Below, piece after piece: positions 17,193 to 25,414 of a DNA stretch of 64,000 nt (position 1 is the stretch's first letter; each line of letters opens with the position of its first letter). The stretch covers positions 1,116,001 to 1,180,000 of the forward strand of contig OZ248397.1 in NCBI GenBank assembly GCA_965234475.1, in the 5' to 3' direction. Source of the stretch: Methylopumilus sp947499625. Its GTDB lineage: Bacteria > Pseudomonadota > Gammaproteobacteria > Burkholderiales > Methylophilaceae. Both the position numbers and the translations under genes were made by a program. The notes beneath the pieces were generated by a model. It saw only the letters and a program-made list of their open reading frames with translations. It did no database searches and was not told the origin of the DNA.

Positions 17193-18772
17193 AAGTTGGC
17201 AGGTTTTAAATCAAAAGCAATACAAATTCTTTCTTCATTAGAATTAAAAGGTATCGTTCGATGAAAAACAGAGGATGGGAAGAAAATAACATCACCGACC
17301 TGAGGCAAGTATAGTTTTTTTTCAAAGTCATCATGCATTCTCGGGTAATCATCGCCATCGATACTTAACTCAATACCACCTTCGTCAGGATGTTTTTTTT
17401 GTTGCGGAATTGACAAATAAACAGCGCCGCTGATCCAACCTTCCTCATGAATATGTGATGCAAGATGTCCGCCTGTTTGCATTTTGACAAACCATGAACT
17501 ACTAAACTCAATCGTTTTTGGAAAAGCTTTAATAAACATAGAATCTTCATGCTTATAGTGGTCAAAGTATTTTTTAATAAGCAATGTAATTTCTTCTGCC
17601 AATCTTTTAAATGAAGGATCTTTTCGTTTAAAAAGATTGCCTGATGATTGAATGCCATTGACTAGGCGACTTTGCATGCGCTCTGAAATATCAGCTTTAG
17701 TAATATCACTTAAGAGTGATTGCAATAAGTTATCCTTAGGATCTTTTAATGCATCCACTTGACCGTGAAACGCAAAATGGAGTGGGTCTGGACAAAAATT
17801 GTAGTGATCTTTTTTGTGAAAGTTTTTTGCAAAATGTGTTGAAAGAGTTGCTAAAAGCGGTGAGGTATTTTTTTTACCCATCGCCACACTTAATTCTTTT
17901 TCGAAGATATCGAATTGTTTTGTCTTATATAAACAGTAAAGGGCTCGCCCTTCCCAGTCGTTTAATTGAGAAGCTTTATAAAACTCATAAGCATCTTGAA
18001 ATTTTTTGTTGTCGTGCAGGAATGTTGCAAGATTGTAATTGGCAATTGGATTTTCTGGATTGATTGATACAGCTTCTCTTAACCATCGATTAGCTTCCGC
18101 AATTTCACCTTGGTGCCATAACGCATCACCGATGACTGAACAAACTTCTGCGTCCTGTGGATTTTTCTCTATCGCTTTTCGGTAAGATTGGATAGCCTCT
18201 TCTAAATGTCCCTGATTACGATATGCATTGCCTAAATTAAAATGGCCTCGTGCATGATCTTGAATTTTGAGTGATTGCTTAAACGACTGAATGGCTTGGT
18301 CAAATTCACCCTGTACCAAATAGACAGTGCCTATACTGCCATGTGCCTCATAAAATCCTGGCTCTAATTCAATCGCTTTTTGATAAGCACGTAAAGCTTT
18401 TTCGAATTGTGATGCACTTTGGTATGCGATGCCAAGATTAAAATAGGCCACTACTAAATCGGGTTTAATCTGAATTGCTTTTTGATAATTTAGAATTGCG
18501 CCTTCGCTATCACCCATTTGGTATAAGACTGAACCTAAATTAAATTGCATTTCTGCAAATTGTGGTTGAATCTTTAAAATATTTCGATAGCTATCTGCAG
18601 CCTCTTTAAATTTGTTTTGTGCCTCTAAAGACACGCCCAAAACATTATGCAAAATTAATTCTTGTGGAAAATCTTCTAATAAAGCTTTCGCTTTTTTTTC
18701 CGCTAAAGCGAATTGACTTGATTGATGAAGTTGAATTAAATCATTAGCATCTGATGATTTGAATACCTTCAT
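17189..18772 (-). CDS. TPR protein with C-terminal putative 2OG-Fe(II) oxygenase domain
   Basis: Protein of 527 residues without a signal peptide. About residues 10-290 are seven to eight tetratricopeptide repeats (for example PDLVVAYFNLGIAYQSASQF). The C-terminal 200 residues resemble the putative 2-oxoglutarate/iron oxygenase family PF13759: HIHEEGWISGAVYLS carries likely iron ligands, GDVIFFPSSVFHRTIPF a later histidine, and ERICIAFDL an arginine for 2OG. The substrate is unknown; TPRs suggest a protein target. It lies 11 bases downstream of the UPF0114 gene on the same strand. Confidence 0.82.
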   Translation of the reverse strand: MKVFKSSDANDLIQLHQSSQFALAEKKAKALLEDFPQELILHNVLGVSLEAQNKFKEAADSYRNILKIQPQFAEMQFNLGSVLYQMGDSEGAILNYQKAIQIKPDLVVAYFNLGIAYQSASQFEKALRAYQKAIELEPGFYEAHGSIGTVYLVQGEFDQAIQSFKQSLKIQDHARGHFNLGNAYRNQGHLEEAIQSYRKAIEKNPQDAEVCSVIGDALWHQGEIAEANRWLREAVSINPENPIANYNLATFLHDNKKFQDAYEFYKASQLNDWEGRALYCLYKTKQFDIFEKELSVAMGKKNTSPLLATLSTHFAKNFHKKDHYNFCPDPLHFAFHGQVDALKDPKDNLLQSLLSDITKADISERMQSRLVNGIQSSGNLFKRKDPSFKRLAEEITLLIKKYFDHYKHEDSMFIKAFPKTIEFSSSWFVKMQTGGHLASHIHEEGWISGAVYLSIPQQKKHPDEGGIELSIDGDDYPRMHDDFEKKLYLPQVGDVIFFPSSVFHRTIPFNSNEERICIAFDLKPANF

Positions 18773-18783
18773 GTCGATCCCAT

Positions 18784-19302
18784 TTAATGATGCGGTGTAT
18801 CTTCTGCAATTTTATCCATAATCGCAAAAAGAACGCCTGAAACAATAAAGGTCATATGTATACCCACCATCCAAGCCATTTGTGTGTTCGTTAATATCTG
18901 ACCTGGTGTAGATGCATGCATAAACGCTTTTAAAAGATCAATCGCTGAAATAGCTACAATCGAACCAATTAATTTAAGTTTTAACCCTGAGTAATCTACT
19001 TTGCCCATCCAATGTGGTTTATCTTCGTGATTGTCCACATCAATTTTAGATACAAAATTTTCATATCCGCTAAAAATAACCATAATGAGAAGATTGGCCA
19101 CAAGTGTCATGTCAACCAAAGCAAGTATAGACAAAACAATTTCTCGTTCTGGCGTATCAACCACTGTTATGACTATATGAAAAAATTCTTGTCCAAATTT
19201 TACAAACAAACACAAGAGGCCGCCTACTAATCCTAAGTACATAGGCGCTAGAATCCAGCGACTCTTAAATACGACTTTCTCAAGAATTTCTTCGATTTTC
19301 AT
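18784..19302 (-). CDS. UPF0114 (YqhA/TIGR00645) membrane protein
   Basis: Inner-membrane protein of 172 residues with four hydrophobic segments. The N-terminal FKSRWILAPMYLGLVGGL and the central SILALVDMTLVANLLIMVIFSGYENFVS are characteristic of this uncharacterised family. It is probably co-transcribed with the downstream TPR/oxygenase gene and is divergent from the RodZ-like gene. No function can be derived from the sequence. Confidence 0.9.
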   Translation of the reverse strand: MKIEEILEKVVFKSRWILAPMYLGLVGGLLCLFVKFGQEFFHIVITVVDTPEREIVLSILALVDMTLVANLLIMVIFSGYENFVSKIDVDNHEDKPHWMGKVDYSGLKLKLIGSIVAISAIDLLKAFMHASTPGQILTNTQMAWMVGIHMTFIVSGVLFAIMDKIAEDTPHH

Positions 19303-19429
19303 GCAATCTCCATTGGTTATCGTTAATTGGACAAATCATATCATTACTCAGCCATTGATATCTTTGAGTAATGATTGAAAAAAACTACTATTAGGATACT
19401 ATTTTATCTTTACTTTCGTAAGTCATGTA

Positions 19430-20365
19430 ATGTCAAACGATTCAATTATTATTCATGGTCATCTTTTAAAAGAAGCGCGAGAAGATTTAAATCTTTCTGT
19501 GGAGGATGTCGCTCGTCAGTTAACGTTAAACAGCAAACATATCATCTCGATGGAGGAAAATAAGAAAGATGGCTTTGTATCCACCTCAATCAAACTGATT
19601 TCTGTCAGAAAATATATAGCTTTTCTTGAGCTAGATATTGATTCAGTCATTGAACATAAGAAAAATAAAACAAAGTCTTTGTTGCTCCCTGATCCTGAAA
19701 TTGACAAAGTTCTTGATAGAGCCCAACATCCGGCCAATAAGAAAGTGCTCCTTCTATTATTAAAAATAAAATTATTCTTTTTATGGGCAAAAACACACAT
19801 TAGAGTACGGTATATTTTTTACTTTATTACTTTTCTTTTTATGTCTAACTTTTTGATTGGCGTGTATCAAAAATATACTGTCGCTCACAAAAACTTTGAA
19901 GGGCGCGAAGTCGATTTGCCCAATATAGATTTGCTCCCTAACGACATTGCGACTTATGAAATTAAACCTGGCGAGCAAAAATCGGAAATGTACGAAGCAC
20001 TCCCCATTCAAATTAAAACACTAGAAGAATATAAAAAAGATAGCGCAGAGATTGCAATTAAAATGTGCGGGCAAGTGATTTCAAAACCAATTACACAAAT
20101 TTCATCTCCTACTGATCCTCTTAAACTTGGTGATTACTTCCACATCATTTCAAAAGGCCAACAAACAATTTGTATATTAGATAGCAAGGGTAAAGAGGAT
20201 AAGTATGTGATGACTGAAGGTCAAAAATTAACTTATCGAAGCGCAGAGGCCCCTTTTAAACTTGTGATTAATCCCGAACTTAGTGAAATTTTTTATGAAG
20301 GCTGGCTAGTTAAACTCAAACCTGAACAGAGTTACATTCAACTGAATCCTAAAACCTATAATTAA
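19430..20365 (+). CDS. RodZ-like helix-turn-helix membrane protein
   Basis: Protein of 311 residues. An N-terminal Cro/CI-like helix-turn-helix (LLKEAREDLNLSVEDVARQL, then SMEENKKDGF) covers about residues 10-75; a single transmembrane helix lies near residues 127-148 (FYFITFLFMSNFLIGVY); a periplasmic C-terminal domain ends in a beta-rich stretch. This is the RodZ architecture, in which the HTH binds MreB, but the C-terminal domain is not clearly the usual one and the gene is not beside ispG, so I do not give the symbol. It ends eight bases before the convergent UmuD-like gene. Confidence 0.7.
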   Translation: MSNDSIIIHGHLLKEAREDLNLSVEDVARQLTLNSKHIISMEENKKDGFVSTSIKLISVRKYIAFLELDIDSVIEHKKNKTKSLLLPDPEIDKVLDRAQHPANKKVLLLLLKIKLFFLWAKTHIRVRYIFYFITFLFMSNFLIGVYQKYTVAHKNFEGREVDLPNIDLLPNDIATYEIKPGEQKSEMYEALPIQIKTLEEYKKDSAEIAIKMCGQVISKPITQISSPTDPLKLGDYFHIISKGQQTICILDSKGKEDKYVMTEGQKLTYRSAEAPFKLVINPELSEIFYEGWLVKLKPEQSYIQLNPKTYN

Positions 20366-20372
20366 AATAGAC

Positions 20373-20975
20373 TTATTTAAATTTTCTAACAGCGCCTGTT
20401 ACTACACCCCATATTTGAAACTGAACCCCTTCTAACACCTCAATCGGACTAAATGCTTCGTTTGCAGGCAGTAAGCGTGGAGAGCCATTTTTATTTTTAG
20501 CTAAAGTCTTGACCGTAAATTCACCGTCTAATGATACCAATACAATATCGCCGATAGAGGCTTCCTGAGATCGGTCTACAATTACTACATCATCATCATG
20601 GATACCAGCGTTATCCATGGAATTTCCTTTAATGCGCACAAAAAATGTCGTATCAGCTTCTCGAATAAGATAATCATTAAGATCCATTCTTTTCTCAACA
20701 TGATCATCTGCTTGGGACGGAAGCCCTGCGGGCACCTTGTGTTCAAATAGAGGAATCTTAGTTTTAGTCATCACCTCATTCACCAAATTAATCGATACCA
20801 CATTGGAAATTTCTTGGATTTTTCTTTTGGCGTAAGCCTCTAGGATGTTTGAAATCACAGCAGTTTGGCTTTCTGGCACTCTGACTAAAGTCGTCTTCTC
20901 ACCAAATTTTCCGGTGCCTGATTTTCGCCCAGCACCTGGTCTTTTACCGCCTCGAATAGGAACAATTTTTTTCAT
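20373..20975 (-). CDS. umuD: UmuD-like S24 autoprotease
   Basis: LexA/UmuD-type self-cleaving serine protease of 200 residues. The basic N terminus RGGKRPGAGRKSGTGKFGE precedes a UmuD-like cleavage site VPAG-LPSQAD (A83-G84) and the catalytic pair S119 (KGNSMD) and K156 (GEFTVKTL). The match to UmuD is closer than to LexA because no winged-helix repressor domain is present. The ATG at 20975 is preferred; an upstream frame opening adds 41 residues without family resemblance. No umuC is adjacent, and no clear LexA box was seen upstream. Confidence 0.8.
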   Translation of the reverse strand: MKKIVPIRGGKRPGAGRKSGTGKFGEKTTLVRVPESQTAVISNILEAYAKRKIQEISNVVSINLVNEVMTKTKIPLFEHKVPAGLPSQADDHVEKRMDLNDYLIREADTTFFVRIKGNSMDNAGIHDDDVVIVDRSQEASIGDIVLVSLDGEFTVKTLAKNKNGSPRLLPANEAFSPIEVLEGVQFQIWGVVTGAVRKFK

Positions 20976-21175
20976 TTGAATATTGTAACAAGAATCAAAT
21001 GAAAAGAAAGCTTTATTTTGAATTAAGTGGATATCGACAGAACCCTTATCTATTGCGAAAAAAATTGAACATGACTGTTGACAAGGCTTAAAAATCAATG
21101 CAAAGTACGCCTAGACCTTCTATGACGCTGTCATTTCAATGGTCTTACATATCTTAATTTACATTTGGAGGAATT

Positions 21176-21448
21176 ATGAATAAAGGCGAACTAATCGAAG
21201 CAGTTGCAAAAGTAGCTGGTTCAACAAAAGCAGACGCTGGTCGTGCAATTGATGCAACACTTGCAGCTATCACTAAAGCACTTAAAAAAGGTGACGTAGT
21301 AACACTCATCGGCTTTGGTACTTTTAAAGTTTCTAAACGCGCTGCACGAGTTGGCCGTAACCCACAAACTGGTAAAGAACTTAAAATACCAGCACGTAAG
21401 GCTCCAACATTCAAAGCAGGTGCTGCGCTTAAAGCAGCAGTGAACTAA
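21176..21448 (+). CDS. hupB: DNA-binding protein HU
   Basis: Histone-like protein of 90 residues that bends and compacts DNA. MNKGELIEAVAKVAGS, GFGTFKVSKRAARVGRNPQTG and the C-terminal PTFKAGAALKAAV are typical of HU-beta. A strong GGAGGA ribosome site stands six bases before the ATG. A terminator follows, so the gene is monocistronic. Confidence 0.97.
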   Translation: MNKGELIEAVAKVAGSTKADAGRAIDATLAAITKALKKGDVVTLIGFGTFKVSKRAARVGRNPQTGKELKIPARKAPTFKAGAALKAAVN

Positions 21449-21470
21449 GCTTAGAATTAGTTATTCATAT

Positions 21471-21506
21471 AAAAGCGCTTGGGTTTAAACCCAAGCGCTT
21501 TTTTTA
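21471..21506 (+). terminator. Terminator after hupB
   Basis: Near-complete palindrome with arms AAAGCGCTTGGGTTT and AAACCCAAGCGCTTT followed by a T-run. It stands about 23 bases after the hupB stop. The downstream 165 bases up to the pentapeptide gene hold no recognisable feature. Confidence 0.92.
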
Positions 21507-21673
21507 TGCCTTAAAATAAAGCGCTATGCCTTTTAAGAAAATATCAAAGAAGATATTCGATTAGGGGGTGCTGAGATTCTCTTAAAAGACTGGGATAGAT
21601 CACACTTAATCAAAAGAATAAAATCTCGTATTGCGTATTTTATTATTCGGATAAGTTTAGGGGTCGATAATAT

Positions 21674-22621
21674 TTAAGGCATGCCACAATCATGGCATTT
21701 GCCCTTGACTGAAGAAAAACCTTTCACAGTTGACAATCCTTTAACATTGGTAAAAATGGCACCATCTACAATAGCATCGGTTAAATTTGCATTGGTAAGA
21801 TCGGCCCCGGTTAAATCTGCTTTACTCAGATCGGCACGGTACATATTCGTATTTTGTAAATTTGCCTCTCTTAAATCACCAAATATAAAACTCGCAATAT
21901 TTAAATCGGCACCCTCAAAATTTGTTTTAAAAAATTTACCCCCCACTGAATCAAATTTCATTTGTCCCATCGGTTGATTGCCTACGTCTAAACCAAATTG
22001 ACCATATTTGATGGTAGCGCCTGACATATTCACCGCGCCCAACGTACCAATCATACGAGCTCTTGTTAAATTAGCGCCCTTAAAATTAGTATCGCCAAAA
22101 ATCGCCTGAAAGATAGTTGCTTCAGTTAAGTTAGCGCCTGAAAAGTTTGCTTTTTCAAGGCGTGCTAAATTCAAATAGGCTCTTTGCATATTAGTGTTTG
22201 CTAAATTAGCACCTATAAGATTGGCGCCAAAGACACTTGTATTGAGCATTTTGCAGTGGCTTAAATCCAAGCCATTCATATCTAGATAACCCAAATCCTT
22301 ATTAGAAAAATCACAATCAGGACTTTTGATTTCTTTCAGCAAGTCCTCTTGAGATATCTTTTTACGATCAACTTCTTTATTTTTTTCGTAAAAAACTTCA
22401 GCTTTTTTAATAAACTCATCCGGTGTTTTTAAAAAGATATCTTTACTTACCTCGCTGCCAAAGCAATAAACCTTACCTTGATAATTTGAATTTACTGAGC
22501 AATCAGTTTTAAGGAAATGCCCTTCAGATAAACTTAAGAGGCAGTAATTATCAAACTCGCCTGCGAAAGCTATATTTGTAATAAGGAGTAGAAATAATAT
22601 CCAATATTTCTTTAATAACAT
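21674..22621 (-). CDS. Exported pentapeptide-repeat protein
   Basis: Protein of 315 residues with a signal peptide (KKYWILFLLLITNIAFA). From about residue 95 it is built of A(D/N)Lxx pentapeptide repeats (for example ANLTEATIF, ANLTRARMI, ADLTGADLTNANLTDA), which form a right-handed beta-helix. The N-terminal 90 residues have several cysteines and no recognised domain. The ATG at 22621 is chosen because AGGA precedes it and the signal peptide then starts at once. A periplasmic or secreted location is inferred; function is unknown. Confidence 0.85.
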   Translation of the reverse strand: MLLKKYWILFLLLITNIAFAGEFDNYCLLSLSEGHFLKTDCSVNSNYQGKVYCFGSEVSKDIFLKTPDEFIKKAEVFYEKNKEVDRKKISQEDLLKEIKSPDCDFSNKDLGYLDMNGLDLSHCKMLNTSVFGANLIGANLANTNMQRAYLNLARLEKANFSGANLTEATIFQAIFGDTNFKGANLTRARMIGTLGAVNMSGATIKYGQFGLDVGNQPMGQMKFDSVGGKFFKTNFEGADLNIASFIFGDLREANLQNTNMYRADLSKADLTGADLTNANLTDAIVDGAIFTNVKGLSTVKGFSSVKGKCHDCGMP

Positions 22622-22681
22622 GACAATACATCCTAAAGATTTTGATTTATTATAAACCTTTATCATTTCATATTTTTTATT

Positions 22682-23377
22682 ATGTCTAACAACAAATATA
22701 CAGTTCTTATCACTGGGGCGAATAGGGGATTAGGCCTTGAATTCGTCAAACAGTATGCTTTAGATAATTATGAAGTCATCGCATGTACCAGAAAGATAAA
22801 TAAAAACGATGATCTTCATCGACTTCAAGCGTCTTTTGAAAATATGTCTATTCACACTCTTGATATTGAAAATTTTCTATCAATTGATCAATTTGCAAAA
22901 ACATTAAAAAAACCTATTGATATTTTGATTAATAATGCAGGCCTTTATCCAAATAGCTCATTCGATGATATGAACTATGAAGCATGGCTTAATGCTTTCA
23001 AAATCAATACACTTGCTGCATTTAAAATGACAAAAGCTTTTCTACCTCACCTTAAAAAAGGCGAATTAAAAAAGATAGTATCGCTCACAAGCAAGATGGG
23101 AAGTATTGAAGACAACTCAGGTGGTGGTGAATATCTTTATCGATCAAGCAAAACTGCACTTAATATGGTGATGAAAAGTTTATCCATTGATTTAAAACCT
23201 TACGATATGGCACTTATTACGCTTCATCCAGGATGGGTTAGAACAGACATGGGAGGGCCTAACGGACTCATTGATGTGGATGAGAGTGTTACTGGTATGA
23301 AGCGTCAAATTGATAAACTCTCAATTAAGACTACGGGTCAATTTATTGCTTACGATGGCAAAAAAATTCCTTGGTGA
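22682..23377 (+). CDS. Short-chain dehydrogenase/reductase
   Basis: SDR family oxidoreductase of 231 residues. It has the NAD(P)-binding TGANRGLGLEF at residues 11-21, DILINNAG near residue 82, and the catalytic YRSSK with the preceding serine region VSLTSKMGS. The resemblance is to carbonyl-reductase-like or C-factor-like SDRs; the substrate cannot be told. Its stop overlaps the GTG start of the glycosylase gene (GTGA), so the two are coupled. Confidence 0.9.
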   Translation: MSNNKYTVLITGANRGLGLEFVKQYALDNYEVIACTRKINKNDDLHRLQASFENMSIHTLDIENFLSIDQFAKTLKKPIDILINNAGLYPNSSFDDMNYEAWLNAFKINTLAAFKMTKAFLPHLKKGELKKIVSLTSKMGSIEDNSGGGEYLYRSSKTALNMVMKSLSIDLKPYDMALITLHPGWVRTDMGGPNGLIDVDESVTGMKRQIDKLSIKTTGQFIAYDGKKIPW

Positions 23378-23997
23378 TAGAAACACTTTCAAGTCATCAC
23401 ATTAAAAGATCTGTCGAGTTTTTATCTCATCTCGATAAAGACTGGCAAGATTTAATAAAGAAGGTAGGTTCTTGTCATTTAAAAAAATCATCAGAGCTCT
23501 CTCCTTATGAGTCTCTTTTAAAAACAATCGCATACCAACAGCTTAATACCAAAGCAGCTGAAACCATTTTTCAAAGATTCTTATCTCTATTTGACGGTTA
23601 TTTTCCTAACGCACATGAGCTTATTAAAACTGATCCAATACTCATTCGCGAAAGTGGTTTTTCTCAAACAAAAACAGAAACACTGCTTCTTATTGCTGAA
23701 GCCTCTCTGAATAAAGTTATTCCTGAGGAAAAGGAAATTATTTATTTAAATGATGATGAGATTATTGAAAGATTGAGTTCTATAAAGGGTATAGGTGTTT
23801 GGACTGCGCAAATGTTACTTATATTTCATTTAGGGAGGTTAAATGTTTTACCCATTCATGATCTGGGTATTCAAAAGGGCTTCCAAACTCTAAAAAGATT
23901 AGATGCCCTCCCAAAACCCAAACTATTACTCATAGAAGGTGAAACATGGAAACCTTATCGCACTATTGCCAGCTGGTATTTATGGCGAGCTAATTAA
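23374..23997 (+). CDS. DNA-3-methyladenine glycosylase (AlkA-like)
   Basis: HhH-GPD DNA glycosylase of about 207 residues that removes alkylated bases. The helix-hairpin-helix LSSIKGIGVWTAQMLL and the catalytic aspartate in LPIHDLGIQKGF are present, as is AYQQLNTKAAETIFQRF near residue 50. It lacks the extra N-terminal domain of E. coli AlkA, like many short bacterial members. GTG at 23374 is preferred because it makes a GTGA overlap with the upstream stop; TTG at 23371 is an alternative. Confidence 0.87.
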   Translation: MIETLSSHHIKRSVEFLSHLDKDWQDLIKKVGSCHLKKSSELSPYESLLKTIAYQQLNTKAAETIFQRFLSLFDGYFPNAHELIKTDPILIRESGFSQTKTETLLLIAEASLNKVIPEEKEIIYLNDDEIIERLSSIKGIGVWTAQMLLIFHLGRLNVLPIHDLGIQKGFQTLKRLDALPKPKLLLIEGETWKPYRTIASWYLWRAN

Positions 23998-24086
23998 TTT
24001 CTAATACAAAGGCGAGGTTGTGGCTTGCAAATACAGTACATATCACTTGAGGATAAAATAGTAATATACCCATCTCGATAAAAAGA

Positions 24087-24113
24087 AAAAAGCCACTTAT
24101 AAAGTGGCTTTTT
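24087..24113. terminator. Bidirectional terminator between the glycosylase and PepSY genes
   Basis: Twelve-base arms AAAAAGCCACTT and AAGTGGCTTTTT around the loop ATA. A- and T-runs on both sides allow it to work for the plus-strand glycosylase gene and the minus-strand PepSY gene, which converge here. Confidence 0.88.
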
Positions 24114-24128
24114 TAGTTTAAAAAAAAA

Positions 24129-24143
24129 TTAATCTTTATCTAC
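24129..24143 (-). repeat. Copy A of a duplicated gene tail
   Basis: The 15 bases TTAATCTTTATCTAC (coding VDKD-stop on the minus strand) recur identically at 24538-24552. In both places they lie exactly 14 bases from the T-run of a hairpin with CCACTT/AAGTGG arms. This looks like a duplicated 3' end plus terminator. Confidence 0.7.
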
Positions 24144-24446
24144 GCTATCTTCAACGACTGTCCCTGTCTCTGCATCGCATTCAATTTCCCAATGTTTACC
24201 GTCAGCACCTTGAATATCAATATCAAATATAGGTCGACCATCCTCTGTTTCCATTTGAATTCCTACAATCGCTCCAGGATGTTTTGCTAATGCTGTTTTC
24301 ATACAGGCGCTCATCACTTCATTATGTTTTTTTAAGTCCGCAATCACTGGTCTATCCTCATGCTTATAGTCGTTGCCATACAATAAAACAGCTCCGACCA
24401 GAACCGCCACAATTACAAGGGCTAATATAGCAAAATATTTTTTCAA
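24129..24446 (-). CDS. Small membrane-anchored or exported PepSY-domain protein
   Basis: Protein of 105 residues with an N-terminal hydrophobic segment (LALVIVAVLVGAVLLYG) followed by one PepSY domain: the helix MSACMKTALAKHPG and the strands ending EIECDAETGTVVED. It starts with TTG, supported by AAGGAG seven bases upstream. PepSY domains occur in protease inhibitors and in periplasmic redox or transport partners; the role is unknown. It lies directly downstream of the SoxYZ-like carrier gene, whose 3' end carries a copy of this gene's tail and terminator. Confidence 0.8.
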   Translation of the reverse strand: MKKYFAILALVIVAVLVGAVLLYGNDYKHEDRPVIADLKKHNEVMSACMKTALAKHPGAIVGIQMETEDGRPIFDIDIQGADGKHWEIECDAETGTVVEDSVDKD

Positions 24447-24492
24447 AGTATTCTCCTTAATTTAAATGCGTTGTAATATTAGAGCTAAAATT

Positions 24493-24523
24493 AAAAAACC
24501 ACTTACAAAAAAGTGGCTTTTTT
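24493..24523 (-). terminator. Terminator after the SoxYZ-like gene
   Basis: Stem CCACTT (24499-24504) and AAGTGG (24511-24516) with A- and T-runs outside it. It is a degenerate copy of the hairpin at 24087-24113. Confidence 0.75.
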
Positions 24524-24537
24524 AAAAAAGCTGAGAC

Positions 24538-24552
24538 TTAATCTTTATCTAC
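24538..24552 (-). repeat. Copy B of a duplicated gene tail
   Basis: Identical to 24129-24143 and in the same spacing to its hairpin. The stop codon of the SoxYZ-like gene (TAG at 24549-24551) falls inside this copy, so that gene now ends within the remnant of another gene's 3' end. Confidence 0.7.
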
Positions 24553-25331
24553 ATTAATTTATTATTAGAGTATTTATTAAAGAATTTTCTGCCCTGCGAA
24601 TCAACTGCCATGACTTTTAAATCACCTTTAATTTTTGGTGAATCAAAACTAAAAAATGGATTTTCAGAGGTACTGCCCCCACCAAATTCAGCACTCCAAA
24701 TTTCTTTTTCATTATCCGTGACACTTACATAACTCAAATGCCACTCTTGCAAGATAAAAAGTCCTGTGTGATTACTTAAATTAGCCTGAAATCCATTATG
24801 TTGAGGATGTTTGATAAATACAGAAGCTCTATTATCTGTATGCAACACTTTCATAGCCCCAATTTCTTTAGACACCGCATCGGCGTCATAAATAGTCCCC
24901 GCAGAACAGCCACCTGCTGATCGAATTGCTACTTGATTGTAAAAAAATTTACCATTTTCATCTTCTGCAATCACATCCACATAACTGTCTTGTTCCATGC
25001 GAATATGAGTTTTAAAAGTAAATGGCGCAGTTTTAGGGTGCATCGTCAATGCGAGAGATCCGATGCCAGGTAATTGATGAGGATTACCTTCAACGACTAC
25101 TGAAATTTTTTTATATTGTTTCTTCACTGTAAAATTAAAAGGGACTTGAGTACCATCTAGCCCTCTCTTAGCGACGTCAAATGTGATGTCATCTGATTTG
25201 GTTAAAGATTTACCTTTGAAGTATTTATCTACAACACCATCTAAATGATTAGGCGTTTCGGCCTGAGCATTAAAAGCTGCGAAACTGCTGATAATGAACA
25301 TTGAAATTAAAAAAACTACTTTTTTCATCAT
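24549..25331 (-). CDS. Quinoprotein dehydrogenase-associated SoxYZ-like carrier
   Basis: Periplasmic protein of 260 residues with a signal peptide ending FNAQA. It joins a SoxY-like half (ending in the motif SAGGCSAG, C142) to a SoxZ-like half (about residues 155-255, with HPQHNGFQANLSNH and GGSTSENPFFSF). In true SoxY a GGCGG cysteine carries sulfur intermediates; fused SoxYZ-like proteins of this type accompany PQQ dehydrogenases and have no established chemistry. Its xoxF partner is about 10 kb away. AAGGAA precedes the first ATG. Its 3' end lies in a duplicated sequence. Confidence 0.85.
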   Translation of the reverse strand: MMKKVVFLISMFIISSFAAFNAQAETPNHLDGVVDKYFKGKSLTKSDDITFDVAKRGLDGTQVPFNFTVKKQYKKISVVVEGNPHQLPGIGSLALTMHPKTAPFTFKTHIRMEQDSYVDVIAEDENGKFFYNQVAIRSAGGCSAGTIYDADAVSKEIGAMKVLHTDNRASVFIKHPQHNGFQANLSNHTGLFILQEWHLSYVSVTDNEKEIWSAEFGGGSTSENPFFSFDSPKIKGDLKVMAVDSQGRKFFNKYSNNKLM

Positions 25332-25414
25332 TTTGTTTTCCTTAACATTTTCATCAAGCTAGCTAAATATAATGCTCTCAAATGCCTAAAAGTCAAGAAA
25401 ATAGACCTTTTATT

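Noticed and set aside
20373..20975. S24 protease as a prophage repressor
   Set aside because: It has the UmuD cleavage region and no repressor helix-turn-helix domain; no phage genes surround it.
21780..22320. Series of similar TTAGCGCC/AAATTAGC units
   Set aside because: They are the codons of the pentapeptide repeats of the exported protein, not a DNA repeat element.
24549..25331. SoxYZ-like gene as part of a thiosulfate-oxidising Sox system
   Set aside because: No soxA, soxB, soxX or soxC is present and the fused form belongs to the quinoprotein-associated type.
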